DNA from: Streptomyces sp. GSL17-111
Lineage (GTDB): Bacteria > Actinomycetota > Actinomycetes > Streptomycetales > Streptomycetaceae
Direction of reading: 5' to 3'
Assembly: GCF_037911585.1 (NCBI RefSeq)
Contig: NZ_JBAJNS010000001.1
Span: forward strand, 2,970,001 to 3,034,000
Length of the DNA: 64,000 bases
This document shows positions 53,678 to 62,694 of the stretch, one piece after another. A model generated the notes under the pieces. It ran no database searches and was not told where the DNA came from. It worked only from the letters and a program-made list of their open reading frames with translations. A program made the translations under genes and the position numbers. Within the stretch, counting starts at the first letter, position 1. Each line of letters opens with the position of its first letter.

Positions 53678-55747
53678 ATGCGCAAGCAACTGCCGCTGCT
53701 CACCACTCACCCCGGCGGTCGGTCCGCCATGACGTGCCACTACCGCTGCGGAGACGCCTGCTTCCAGGAGGTGCCGAACCAGAGCGGGAACGCGTACTTC
53801 GGCGACATCGTCGCCGGCCTGTCCCGGCGCTCGATGCTGCGTGCGGGCGCGGTGGCGACCGTCGCCGCGGCCGCCGGGGGCGCGGTCCTGGGCGGCGCGC
53901 CCGAGGCCGTCGCGCACGGGAAACACGGGGACGGCGGATGGCCGGGGAGAGGGAGGGGCCACGGGGCGAAGGGCCTGCGGTTCGAGCCGGTGGCCCCGAA
54001 CACGCGCGACGCCGTCACCGTCCCCGAGGGATACGAGCAGGGCATCGTGATCGGCTGGGGCGATCCGATCCTGCGCGGGGCCCCGGCCTTCGACCCCGAC
54101 CGCCAGACGGCGCGCGCCCAGGCCGGCCAGTTCGGCTACAACAACGACTTCCTCACCCTGCTGCCGCTGCGCGGCGAGCCGCACCGCCAGGTGCTCTTCG
54201 CCAACCACGAGTACACCAACGAGGAGATCATGTTCACCGGGTACGACCCGGAGAACCCCACCCGCGAGCAGGTGGAGATCGCCTGGGCCGCCCACGGTCT
54301 GTCGGTCGTCGTGGTGGAGGAGGAGCGCCGCTCCGGCCGCCTCACGCCCGTCCGGCGGCACCGGCTGAACCGTCGCTTCCACAACGGCACGCCGTTCGAG
54401 CTGACCGGCCCGGCGGCGGGCAGCGACCTGCTGAAGACCTCCGCCGACCGACGCGGCCGCACCGTCCTCGGCACCCTCAACAACTGCGCGGGCGGCACCA
54501 CGCCGTGGGGGACCGTGCTCAGCGGCGAGGAGAACTTCAACCAGTACTTCGCCAACGCGGCCTCCGTCACCGACCCGCGCACCAAGGAGCGGCTGGCCCG
54601 CTACGGCATGACCGGCGGTACCACCGGACGCAAGTGGGAGCGGTTCGACGACCGGTTCGACCTCGCCAAGGAGCCCAACGAGGCCAATCGTTTCGGCTGG
54701 GTCGTCGAGGTCGACCCGTACGACCCCGAGTCCACGCCGCGCAAGCGCACCGCGCTCGGCCGTTTCAAGCACGAGGGCGCGGAGCCGCAGCTCACCGCCG
54801 ACGGCCGGCCGGTCGTCTACATGGGTGACGACGAGCGGTTCGACTACCTGTACAAGTTCGTCTCCAGCAAGCGCATGCGCCGGGGCAACAGCCGCTGGGC
54901 CCGCGAGCACAACATGACGCTGCTCGACGAGGGCACCCTCTACGTCGCCCGGCTCACCGGCGACAGCCCCGGCGAGATCGACGGCGACGGCGGGCTGCCG
55001 CGGGACGGCGCGTTCGACGGCTCCGGCGAGTGGATCAAGCTGGCCTCCGGCGACCGCTCCTACGTCGAGGGGATGACGGCCGAGGAGGTGTACGTCTTCA
55101 CCCGCCTCGCGGCCGACAAGGTGAACGCCACCAAGATGGACCGCCCCGAGGACGTCGAGCCCAGCCCGCGCACCGGCCGCGTCTACGTGGCGCTGACCAA
55201 CAACTCCCAGCGCGGCACGCCCGGTCGCCCCGGGCCCGACGAGGCCAACCCGCGCAACCGCAACAAGCACGGCCAGGTCCTGGAGCTGGCGGAGCACTGG
55301 AACCACCCGGGGGCGGAACGGTTCTCCTGGCGGCTGTTCCTGGTCTGCGGCGACCCGGCGGACGAGTCGACGTACTACGGCGGTTTCCCGAAGGACCAGG
55401 TCAGCCCCATCTCCTGCCCGGACAACCTGACCTTCGACGCGTACGGCAACCTGTGGATCTCCACCGACGGCAACGCGCTGGGCAACCACGACGGCCTCTT
55501 CGGCGTGGCCACGCACGGCCGCAGCCGGGGCGAGGTGAAGCAGTTCCTCACCGTCCCCGCCGGGGCCGAGACCTGCGGCCCGATCGTGCAGGAGCGCCGG
55601 GTGCTCGTCGCCGTGCAGCACCCCGGTGAGATCGACGGCGCCTCGGCGGAGAACCCGCTCTCGCAGTGGCCCGACGGCCCGGGCCGCCGCAACCGTCCCT
55701 CCGTCGTCGCCGTCTGGCGCAAGGACGGCGGCGACATCGGTCGCTGA
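53678..55747 (+). CDS. PhoX-family alkaline phosphatase (DUF839), Tat-exported
   Basis: A 689-residue secreted phosphatase. The Tat signal is SRRSMLRAGAVATVAAAAGG at about residues 49-68, after an unusually long n-region. The mature part is the PhoX beta-propeller: LFANHEYTNEEIMF, VLSGEENFNQYF, GWVVEVDPYDP, VYMGDDERFDYLYKFV and DNLTFDAYGNLWISTDG, which carry the Fe/Ca ligands. It releases phosphate from phosphomonoesters outside the cell. A two-unit PHO box upstream makes PhoP control likely. It begins at the ATG at 53678, with AGACGGAGAGG upstream. It is convergent with a channel gene. Confidence 0.92.
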   Translation: MRKQLPLLTTHPGGRSAMTCHYRCGDACFQEVPNQSGNAYFGDIVAGLSRRSMLRAGAVATVAAAAGGAVLGGAPEAVAHGKHGDGGWPGRGRGHGAKGLRFEPVAPNTRDAVTVPEGYEQGIVIGWGDPILRGAPAFDPDRQTARAQAGQFGYNNDFLTLLPLRGEPHRQVLFANHEYTNEEIMFTGYDPENPTREQVEIAWAAHGLSVVVVEEERRSGRLTPVRRHRLNRRFHNGTPFELTGPAAGSDLLKTSADRRGRTVLGTLNNCAGGTTPWGTVLSGEENFNQYFANAASVTDPRTKERLARYGMTGGTTGRKWERFDDRFDLAKEPNEANRFGWVVEVDPYDPESTPRKRTALGRFKHEGAEPQLTADGRPVVYMGDDERFDYLYKFVSSKRMRRGNSRWAREHNMTLLDEGTLYVARLTGDSPGEIDGDGGLPRDGAFDGSGEWIKLASGDRSYVEGMTAEEVYVFTRLAADKVNATKMDRPEDVEPSPRTGRVYVALTNNSQRGTPGRPGPDEANPRNRNKHGQVLELAEHWNHPGAERFSWRLFLVCGDPADESTYYGGFPKDQVSPISCPDNLTFDAYGNLWISTDGNALGNHDGLFGVATHGRSRGEVKQFLTVPAGAETCGPIVQERRVLVAVQHPGEIDGASAENPLSQWPDGPGRRNRPSVVAVWRKDGGDIGR

Positions 55748-55767
55748 CGCCCGACCCGCTGACGTGT

Positions 55768-55800
55768 GATCCCGCCGACTGCCGACCCGTCGGCGGGATC
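55768..55800. terminator. Bidirectional hairpin after the PhoX gene
   Basis: A perfect 12-bp stem (55768-55779 with 55789-55800), 9-base loop; its right end runs into the stop of the convergent channel gene. Confidence 0.75.
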
Positions 55801-56845
55801 AGCGGCGGCCGGAGGCGAGGTCGCCGGTGAGGCCGCCGACGTCGATGCGCCGGTCGGCCAGGTAGTACAGCAGCGCCCCGGCCCGGAGCGGCGCGTTCCA
55901 GGGCGGGCTGACGGCCGTGCGGCCGTCCTGGCGGACGGCGATCACCGTGGCGTCGAACCGCTCCCCGAAGTGGGCCTGGCACGCGCCGAACGACTTGCCC
56001 TCCAGCGCCGGGGGCAGCGTCACGGAGTACGTGTTGCCGCCCCCGGAGCTGTCCATCAGCTCGCTGTAGACCTCGGTGATGCCCGGGTCGAGCGCCTCGT
56101 CCGCCACCAGGTTCGGCATGTGCCACTGCACGCACTGGACCTTCGGGCTGACGTAGCGCAGCCGCTCACAGCGGTTCATGTCCCGCAGGGCGACCACCAG
56201 GTGGACGTCCGGGGCCAGGTGGTCGACGGTGACGGCGAGGGCGAGGGCCTCGTTGTCGTCCCGCGCGTCGACGACGACGGTCCGGGCGCGCTCGACGCCC
56301 GACCGCCGCAGCGTCGCGGCGTCCCCGAGGTCGCCCCGGACGAACGCCACCCCGTCCTCCCCGGCCATGGGGTGCTCGGCGACCTCGTCCCACGCGCACA
56401 GCACCACCGCGTGCCCGTCCTCCACCCGCAGCTGGTGCACGATCCGCTCGGTGCGGCCCGGCAGGTAGCCGAGCACGACGATGTGGCCGCTGAGGTCCAC
56501 GTCAACCATGCCTTTCAAGCGCTTGCTCCGCAGCGTCTGGATGTGGGTGGACAGTTCGGTGAACAGGATCGTCAGGGTGGCGATACCGCCGACGATGACG
56601 TAGGCGCCGACGATCCGGCCGGGCACCGACTCCGGGAAGAAGTCGCCGTACCCGACGGTCGAGGCGGTGATGAGGAACCACCACCAGTAGGTGCCCGGCG
56701 CGGTGATCCCGTTGGCCTCCGGCTCCACGAGCGCCATCGCGATCCAGCTCGTGCCGAAGACCGTGAGCGCGACCGTGAGCGCGGCGCGCCAGCCGCGCAG
56801 CCGGGCCCGCAGCGCGGACACGAAGCGGGCGAGGAAGATCGGCAC
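55799..56845 (-). CDS. Potassium channel family protein with TrkA-N domain, second copy
   Basis: A 348-residue two-helix channel. Helices lie at about 20-40 and 80-100, with the filter TASTVGYGDFFP between them. A cytoplasmic TrkA-N/RCK domain (GHIVVLGYLPGRTERIVHQL, then GDLGDAATLRRSGVERARTVVVDARDDNEALALAV) and a TrkA-C-like tail follow. The filter reads TVGYGD, while the channel at 16938 has TTGYGD. The GTG at 56845 follows AGGAG at a good distance (CAGGAGTCCAG). It is divergent from the reductase gene. Confidence 0.9.
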   Translation of the reverse strand: MPIFLARFVSALRARLRGWRAALTVALTVFGTSWIAMALVEPEANGITAPGTYWWWFLITASTVGYGDFFPESVPGRIVGAYVIVGGIATLTILFTELSTHIQTLRSKRLKGMVDVDLSGHIVVLGYLPGRTERIVHQLRVEDGHAVVLCAWDEVAEHPMAGEDGVAFVRGDLGDAATLRRSGVERARTVVVDARDDNEALALAVTVDHLAPDVHLVVALRDMNRCERLRYVSPKVQCVQWHMPNLVADEALDPGITEVYSELMDSSGGGNTYSVTLPPALEGKSFGACQAHFGERFDATVIAVRQDGRTAVSPPWNAPLRAGALLYYLADRRIDVGGLTGDLASGRR

Positions 56846-57002
56846 CTGGACTCCTGAGCTGGGCGTACCCGCGGCACGGGCGAGGCGGGACGGACCGGAC
56901 CGCATCGTACGGCAGGACGGTTTCCGCTTCCACGTGTCACGTCACGCGACCGGGCAACCCGTACCGGGACCATCTCGTGCAGCGCAGTGGAGAGGGCGGC
57001 CG

Positions 57003-58013
57003 ATGACGGACGGCAACACGGAGTACGGCCGGAAGGCCTTCAAGCGGGCGCCGAGCCACTTCACCGACCGGATCACGGCCGCCGGTGAGGACGGCTGGCC
57101 CGTCGAGGCGGGCCGCTACCGGCTCGTCGTCAGCCGCGCCTGCCCGTGGGCGAGCCGCGCCCTGGTGTCCCGGCGGCTCCTCGGCCTGGAGGAAGCCCTT
57201 CCGCTCGCCGTCGCCGACCCGATCCAGGACGACCGGAGCTGGCGCTTCACCCTCGACCCCGAGGGCCGCGACCCCGTGCTCGGCATCCGCTTCCTGAGCG
57301 AGGCCTACCACGCCCGTGAACCGGAGTACACGGGCGGCGTGAGCGTCCCGGCGGTCGTCGACGTCCCCAGCGGGCGGCTCGTCACCAACGACTACCAGCG
57401 CATCACCCTGGACCTCGCCACCGAATGGACGGCCCTGCACCGGCCCGGCGCCCCCGACCTGTACCCGGAGCCGCTGCGCGAGGAGATCGACGCGGTCATG
57501 GACGGCGTCTACCGGGACGTCAACAACGGCGTCTACCGCGCCGGCTTCGCCACCCGGCAGGACGAGTACGAGACGGCGTACGCCGACGTCTTCCGGCGGC
57601 TGGACCTGCTCTCCGAGCGGCTGCGCGAGCGCCGCTACCTCGTCGGCGACACCCTCACCGAGGCCGACATCCGGCTGTTCACCACGCTGGTGCGCTTCGA
57701 CGCCGTCTACCACAACCACTTCAAGTGCAACCGCTCGAAGCTCGCCGAGGACCCGGTGCTGTGGGCGTACGTGCGGGACCTCTACCAGACGCCCGGCTTC
57801 GGCGACACCGTCGACTTCGACCACATCAAGCGGCACTACTACCTCGTGCACACCGGCATCAACCCGACCGGCATCCTCCCGGCCGGGCCCGACCTCTCCG
57901 GCTGGCTGACCCCGCACCACCGCGAACAGCTCGGCGGGCGCCCCTTCGGCGACGGGACGCCGCCGGGCCCCCCGCCCGCCGAGGAGCGCGTCCCCTCCGG
58001 CCACCGGCCCTGA
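57003..58013 (+). CDS. Glutathionyl-hydroquinone reductase-like (Xi-class GST) protein
   Basis: A 336-residue GST-fold protein. The redox centre is RACPWASRALVSRRLLGLE, the CPWA form of Xi-class enzymes. The C-terminal helical domain has DVNNGVYRAGFA, YLVGDTLTEADIRLFTTLVRFDAVYHNHFKCN and DHIKRHYYLVHTGINPTGILPAGP. Classical members reduce glutathionyl-hydroquinones, but actinobacteria of this kind normally make mycothiol, so the thiol partner here is probably different. A Pro-rich tail ends the protein. The ATG at 57003 follows GAGAGGG. A triplicated 14-bp sequence spans its stop. Confidence 0.9.
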   Translation: MTDGNTEYGRKAFKRAPSHFTDRITAAGEDGWPVEAGRYRLVVSRACPWASRALVSRRLLGLEEALPLAVADPIQDDRSWRFTLDPEGRDPVLGIRFLSEAYHAREPEYTGGVSVPAVVDVPSGRLVTNDYQRITLDLATEWTALHRPGAPDLYPEPLREEIDAVMDGVYRDVNNGVYRAGFATRQDEYETAYADVFRRLDLLSERLRERRYLVGDTLTEADIRLFTTLVRFDAVYHNHFKCNRSKLAEDPVLWAYVRDLYQTPGFGDTVDFDHIKRHYYLVHTGINPTGILPAGPDLSGWLTPHHREQLGGRPFGDGTPPGPPPAEERVPSGHRP

Positions 58014-58042
58014 GCCACCGGCCCTGAGCCACCGGCCCTGAG
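58001..58042 (+). repeat. 14-bp unit repeated three times across the reductase stop codon
   Basis: CCACCGGCCCTGAG at 58001-58014, 58015-58028 and 58029-58042. The first copy contains the stop codon TGA at 58011-58013; the next two TGA triplets fall in the other two frames. Confidence 0.9.
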
Positions 58043-58060
58043 CCCCCGCCGCGCGGCCCG

Positions 58061-61000
58061 TCACGGGCAGACGCGGCGGTAGCCGACCCCGTCGGGCACG
58101 TGGCGATGCCACTCCCGCTCGGTCAGCGAGCGGCCCGCTATCGCGCAGGCCCGGTCGGTGAGGGCGGCGTCGTCGCTGAAGGCGCCGGTGTCCCACAGCC
58201 GTACGGTCCGGTCGGTGGCGCTCGTCACGAGGGTGTCCCCGTCCGGTGCGAAGCGGATCGAGCGCAGGACGCCGGTGTGGCCCAGGAGCAGGGCCGACTG
58301 CCGGTGGGTCCGCAGGTCCCACAGGCGCACGGTGCGGTCGTCGCCGGCCGTGGCCACGGTCCGGCCGTCCGGGCTGACCACGGCCGACCACACGGTGCCG
58401 ACGTGGCCGCTGAGGGTGGCCAGGTGGCGCCGGCCCCGGACGTCCCACAGCCGCGCCGTGGCGTCCCGGCCGCTGCTGACGAGCACGGTTCCGTCCGGGG
58501 TGAAGGCGACCGACTGCGGCCAGGCGGTGTGGCCGGTGAGCGTCGCCCGCAGCCGACGGTTCCGGACGTCCCACAGCCGCAGGGCGCCGTCGTTGCTCGC
58601 TGTGGCCAGGGTCTCGCCGTCCGGGCTGAAGGCCGCGGCGCGCACCGCCCCGCCGGGCCCGTCGAGCGTGCCGAGCCCCCGGTGGGTCCGGACGTCCCAC
58701 AGCCGCACGGACGCGTCGTCGAGGTCGGCGGTCACCAGGGTCCTGCCGTCCGGGCTGAAGGCCGTCCATCCCGACGTGCTGGGGAAGGACGCCAGCTCCC
58801 GGTGGGTCCGGGTACTCCACAGGCGGGTGGTCCCGTCGATGTAGCTGCTGGTGGCGAGCGTGCGGCCGTCCGGGCTGAACCGCACCGCCCCCACGGACCG
58901 GTCGTGCCCCTCCAGGGTGGCGAGACGGCGGTGGGTCCGCGCGTCCCACAGCAGGACCTCCGGCCCGTCGTCGCCGCTCGCGGCGACGGTCCGGCCGTCC
59001 GGGCTGAACCGCACGGTGTTCACGCCGCCGGTGTGCCCGGTCAGGCGGCCCAGGGTGCGTCCGGTCCGGGCGTCGTGCAGGTGCACCGTCCCGTCGCCGT
59101 CACCGGTCGCGAGGACGCGGCCGTCCGGGCTGTAGGCGGCCGGACTCCCCGAACCGCCCGCTCCGGCGTAGGTGGCGCGCGGCCGCCCGGCGCGCAGGTC
59201 CCACAGCCGCAGCGTGGTGTCCTCGGACCCGCTGGCCAGCATGCGGCCGTCCGGGCTGAAGGCCAGCGCGTTCACGCTCCCGGTGTGGCCGTTGAGCAGG
59301 GTCACGGCGGTGCGCTCCGGGACGTCCCACAGCCGCACCGCTCGGTCCTGGCCCGCGCTCGCCAGGGTCCGACCGTCCGGGCTGAACGCGAGGGCGAACA
59401 CGGTGCCGCTGTGTCCGGTGAGCACGCTCGGGGAGCGGCGTCCGCGCACGTCCCACAGGCGGATCGTGGCGTCGTTCGCGCCGGTGGCCAGCGTGTCGCC
59501 GTCCGGGCTGAACGCCAGCGCCTGGACCCAGCCCGCGTGTCCCTCCAGCGTGTCGGTGCGGCGCTCCTCCGCCACGTCCCAGAGCTGCACCGCCGCCTTG
59601 TCGTCGTCGCCGGTGCCGTGGCCGGTGACCGTGACGGCCAGCGTCCTCCCGTCCGGGCTGAACGCCAGCCGCGAGATCCACGCCCCGTCCTCGCCGCGGT
59701 GCGCCGGGAGTTCGGCCACGACCCGGCGGGTACGGGCGTCCCGGAGCACGACCGTCCCCCCTTCACCACCGACGGCGAGCGTTCCGCCGTCCGGGCTGAA
59801 GACGGCCGGGACCCCGGCGTCGGCGAGGGCGGCGGTCTCCCGGCGCGTGCGGACGTCCCACAGCCGTACCCGCCAGCCCTGCTGACTGGTGACGAGGGTC
59901 CCGCCGTCCGGGCTGAAGGCGACCGAGTGCACCTGGCCGCCGACGTCGAGGGAGCCCGCCTCGCGCCGTTCGGCGACGTCCCACAGCCGTGCCGTGCCGT
60001 CGTTCCCGCTGGTCGCCAGCGTCCGCCCGTCCGGGCCGAAGGCCACCGACCGCACCTCCCCGGCGTGTCCCGTGAGCGTGGCCCGCAGCGGTGACGCGAC
60101 CGTGGACAGCAGCCGGGCGCGGGCCTCCGGGGTCGGTGAGACGTGCCAGGCGGCGAGGGCGAGCCGCGCCGCCAGGGCGGGGTCGTCGCCCGCCTGCCGC
60201 TCGCTCTGCTCCGTCAGGCCGCGCGTGGCGGCGAGGGCCCGCTGCTCCTCGCTGTCCCGAGCGCTCCTGTCGGCCAGCCCGACCGCGACGAGCACGAGGG
60301 CCGTCAGTGCGGCGAAACCCGCCACCACCAGGCGGCGCCGGCGGGCGAGACGTCGCCGGGCCCGGGCGGCGGCCTCGACGAACGCCACCTCCTCGGCGGG
60401 CAGCTCGGCGCCGCGTAGGGCGATCCACCGGTGCGCCTCCGCGAGCTGCTCCCGGTCGAGGGCGGGCGCACGGGTGCGGCCCCGCTCCTGACCGGCCCGC
60501 TCCTGACCGGCCCGCAGCGAACGGCGCAGCTCCTCCTGCCAGCTGCGGAACGCCCGGTTCTCCTCGACCCAGTGGCGCAGCCGGGGCCACGTCTCCACCA
60601 GCGCCTGGTGCGCGAGCTCGGCGGTGTCCTGACCCGTCGGGCGGCGCGTCACCACGACCAGCCGCGTGCCGGCCAGCCGGTGGATCAACGCCCAGTCCCG
60701 CGCGGAGAACTGGGTACGGGCGGCGACCCGGCGGGTGTCCGGACCGCGCCCCCCGGCGTCCAGCTCCTCGCCGGGGCGCACGAGCTGGACGAAGATCCGC
60801 TCCAGCGCCCGACGCTCCGCCGCGTCCGCCCACGCCCACAGGCTCCGCTCCGCACCGGCCGCCAGGGCCCCCTCCAGACCGCCGAGCGCCTGGTACGCGC
60901 CGGTCGTCAGCCAGCCGTGCTCCTGCCGCTCCCACAGCCGGCTCAGCGTGTACTCCAGCATCGGCAGCGCGCCCGGCCCGTGCGGGGTGTCCCGCAGGAG

Positions 61001-62371
61001 CTGCTCGACCAGCCCGTCGGCGAACCGGACCCCCGCGTGCCCCTCCAGCGGCCGGGTGATCGCCTCGCGCAGCTGCGCCCGCGTCATCGGCCGCACCACC
61101 AGGGAGGTGGCGTCCCACGCCGTGCGGAGGTGGGGGAGCTGCTCGATCTGCCGGAGGAAGTCGACCCGGGCGACGACCACCGCCTGGGCGGGACGGTCGC
61201 CGTCCGGGCCGCGTGCGGTCACCACCCCGAGCAGGGTGTCCAGCCGGCGCGCGGTGTCGGGCGCGTCCGCGAGCAGCGTCTCGAACTGGTCGGCCACCAG
61301 CACCAGTCGGGGCCGTCCGCCGTGCCCGGCCCGGAGCCGTTCCACGGCGGCGCGGGCACCCCGCTCGTCGGTGAGCTGTCCGGCCAGGGCCCGCCAGCGC
61401 TCGTGCCAGCCCGCCGCCATCGGGTCCGCGTCGCCCGCCGAGGCCAGGGCCCAGGCGAGCAGCTCCTCGGCGGTGAGGCGCAGCCCGTGGGGGAGCCGGG
61501 CGACCAGGTACCGGTCCGGGTCGAGGTGCCCGAGCAGCCCCGCGCCGACGAGCGACGACTTGCCGACCCCCGACGGCCCCAGCACCGGCAGGAGGGGCAC
61601 CTGCTGCTGCTCGAAGAGGTCGATCAGGTGCCGCGTCTCCTGCGCACGGCCGTGGAAGACGGCGCGGTCGTGCTCGGTGAACGGCAGCAGCTCGCGGTAC
61701 GGGCTGTCCGCCAGCAGCCTCCTGCGCAGCTGCGGCCACTCGCGGGTGAGGGACTCCACGCTGAGCGCGTAGCCGGTCCGGCGTCGCCGGTCTCGTTCGA
61801 CGGCGACGACGACCCCGATGACGCCGCCGTACTCCTCGTCCCACACCGGTGCCCCGCTGAAGCCGCCCGCCAACGGGAACGGCGCGTCCTCGGCGCAGGT
61901 CAGCTGCCACCAGCCGGTCGCCTCGCGGCCCTCGACGGTGCCGCGCGTCCAGGCCCCGGCCTCCTTGCCGCCGCCCCGTCCCGGGTAGCTCGGGAAGCCG
62001 AAGGCCCGCCAGCGGTGCCCGGCGAGGTCCTGCGCCTCCACGATCCGCAGCGGGGAGGCACCGGGCGGCGGTGCGTCACCCAGCTGGAGGACGGCGACGT
62101 CGCCGCCGCCGTCGTCGGCGACGGGCACGCTGAAGCGCACCGAGGCCGTGGCGGCGGGACGGCCGGGCAGCAGCGGGAAGTCGAGCGTGACCGGGAGGCG
62201 GTCCGGGAGCCGCTCGTCCTCCCGCAGGCCGGCGGCGGAGGCGACGACGTGGGCGCAGGTCAGCAGGAGCCGGTCGGGGATGAGGAACGCCACGCCGACC
62301 GGGCGGCCGTCGCGCAGCACCCGGGCCGTCCCGAGCTCCCACCGGGCGTCCCGCCCACCGGGCGGCGTCAC
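58061..62371 (-). CDS. Trypsin-like protease / STAND NTPase / WD40 protein (predicted conflict-system core)
   Basis: A 1436-residue protein. Residues about 10-220 are a trypsin-like protease with an intact triad: His41 (LLTCAHVV), Asp91 (GDVAVLQL), Ser172 (GGFSGAPVWD). A STAND NTPase follows: Walker A GPSGVGKSS with Lys271, Walker B VLVADQFE, then helical and winged-helix parts. A basic-flanked hydrophobic stretch (LVVAGFAALTALVLVAVGLA, about 680-702) looks like a membrane helix. Fifteen WD40 repeats (about 762-1400) complete it, enough for two seven-bladed propellers. The GTG at 62371 overlaps the stop of the trypco1 gene (GTGA) with GAGGG six bases upstream. This domain set belongs to the predicted NTP-dependent conflict/signalling systems. 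What it cleaves and senses is unknown. Confidence 0.9.
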   Translation of the reverse strand: MTPPGGRDARWELGTARVLRDGRPVGVAFLIPDRLLLTCAHVVASAAGLREDERLPDRLPVTLDFPLLPGRPAATASVRFSVPVADDGGGDVAVLQLGDAPPPGASPLRIVEAQDLAGHRWRAFGFPSYPGRGGGKEAGAWTRGTVEGREATGWWQLTCAEDAPFPLAGGFSGAPVWDEEYGGVIGVVVAVERDRRRRTGYALSVESLTREWPQLRRRLLADSPYRELLPFTEHDRAVFHGRAQETRHLIDLFEQQQVPLLPVLGPSGVGKSSLVGAGLLGHLDPDRYLVARLPHGLRLTAEELLAWALASAGDADPMAAGWHERWRALAGQLTDERGARAAVERLRAGHGGRPRLVLVADQFETLLADAPDTARRLDTLLGVVTARGPDGDRPAQAVVVARVDFLRQIEQLPHLRTAWDATSLVVRPMTRAQLREAITRPLEGHAGVRFADGLVEQLLRDTPHGPGALPMLEYTLSRLWERQEHGWLTTGAYQALGGLEGALAAGAERSLWAWADAAERRALERIFVQLVRPGEELDAGGRGPDTRRVAARTQFSARDWALIHRLAGTRLVVVTRRPTGQDTAELAHQALVETWPRLRHWVEENRAFRSWQEELRRSLRAGQERAGQERGRTRAPALDREQLAEAHRWIALRGAELPAEEVAFVEAAARARRRLARRRRLVVAGFAALTALVLVAVGLADRSARDSEEQRALAATRGLTEQSERQAGDDPALAARLALAAWHVSPTPEARARLLSTVASPLRATLTGHAGEVRSVAFGPDGRTLATSGNDGTARLWDVAERREAGSLDVGGQVHSVAFSPDGGTLVTSQQGWRVRLWDVRTRRETAALADAGVPAVFSPDGGTLAVGGEGGTVVLRDARTRRVVAELPAHRGEDGAWISRLAFSPDGRTLAVTVTGHGTGDDDKAAVQLWDVAEERRTDTLEGHAGWVQALAFSPDGDTLATGANDATIRLWDVRGRRSPSVLTGHSGTVFALAFSPDGRTLASAGQDRAVRLWDVPERTAVTLLNGHTGSVNALAFSPDGRMLASGSEDTTLRLWDLRAGRPRATYAGAGGSGSPAAYSPDGRVLATGDGDGTVHLHDARTGRTLGRLTGHTGGVNTVRFSPDGRTVAASGDDGPEVLLWDARTHRRLATLEGHDRSVGAVRFSPDGRTLATSSYIDGTTRLWSTRTHRELASFPSTSGWTAFSPDGRTLVTADLDDASVRLWDVRTHRGLGTLDGPGGAVRAAAFSPDGETLATASNDGALRLWDVRNRRLRATLTGHTAWPQSVAFTPDGTVLVSSGRDATARLWDVRGRRHLATLSGHVGTVWSAVVSPDGRTVATAGDDRTVRLWDLRTHRQSALLLGHTGVLRSIRFAPDGDTLVTSATDRTVRLWDTGAFSDDAALTDRACAIAGRSLTEREWHRHVPDGVGYRRVCP

Positions 62372-62694
62372 GCGCGTCCCTCGGGGGGCCTCCACTCCAG
62401 TTCCAGCGTGATGTGCGCGTCCCCGCTGCCCTTCGCCACGACCAGCCCGGCCTCCGCCGTCACCCGCAGGCCGAACTCCGCGCGGATGTGGTCGGGGCGG
62501 CGCGGCAGGTCCGCCAGCCGCTCCAGCATGGTGGCGGCCACCCGCTGCACCCGGGCCATGCCGGACTCGAACGTGTCGGCGGACGTCTCGAGGAGCGCGT
62601 CACCGCGACTGGCCCGGATCACCCCGGAGCCCTGCTCGTCGGGCAACTCGACGACGAAGACCTCGCCGTCCTCGAAGGGGACGCTCAGATACAC
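62368..62694 (-). CDS. Trypco1 (trypsin-co-occurring domain 1, CU044_2847 family) protein
   Basis: A 108-residue single-domain protein: two N-terminal strands (YLSVPFEDGEVFVVEL), a helix (SADTFESGMARVQRVAATMLERLADL), then HIRAEFGLRVTAEAGLVVAKGSGDAHITLELEW. This pattern is the trypco1 domain, found next to trypsin-STAND proteins and thought to be a small partner or regulator of the protease. The GTG at 62694 follows AGAGAGG at eight bases; an in-frame GTG at 62727 would add 11 residues. Its stop overlaps the start of the trypsin-STAND-WD40 gene by four bases, so the two are made together. Confidence 0.85.
   Translation of the reverse strand: MYLSVPFEDGEVFVVELPDEQGSGVIRASRGDALLETSADTFESGMARVQRVAATMLERLADLPRRPDHIRAEFGLRVTAEAGLVVAKGSGDAHITLELEWRPPEGRA

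Noticed and set aside
58180..60090. Regular repeats suggesting a CRISPR array
   Set aside because: The period of about 125 bases is coding and translates into WD40 repeats; there are no short identical repeats with unique spacers.
58100..60094. Long plus-strand open frame of 664 residues with repeating segments
   Set aside because: It is the antisense of the WD40 repeats; its repeats mirror the real protein's.
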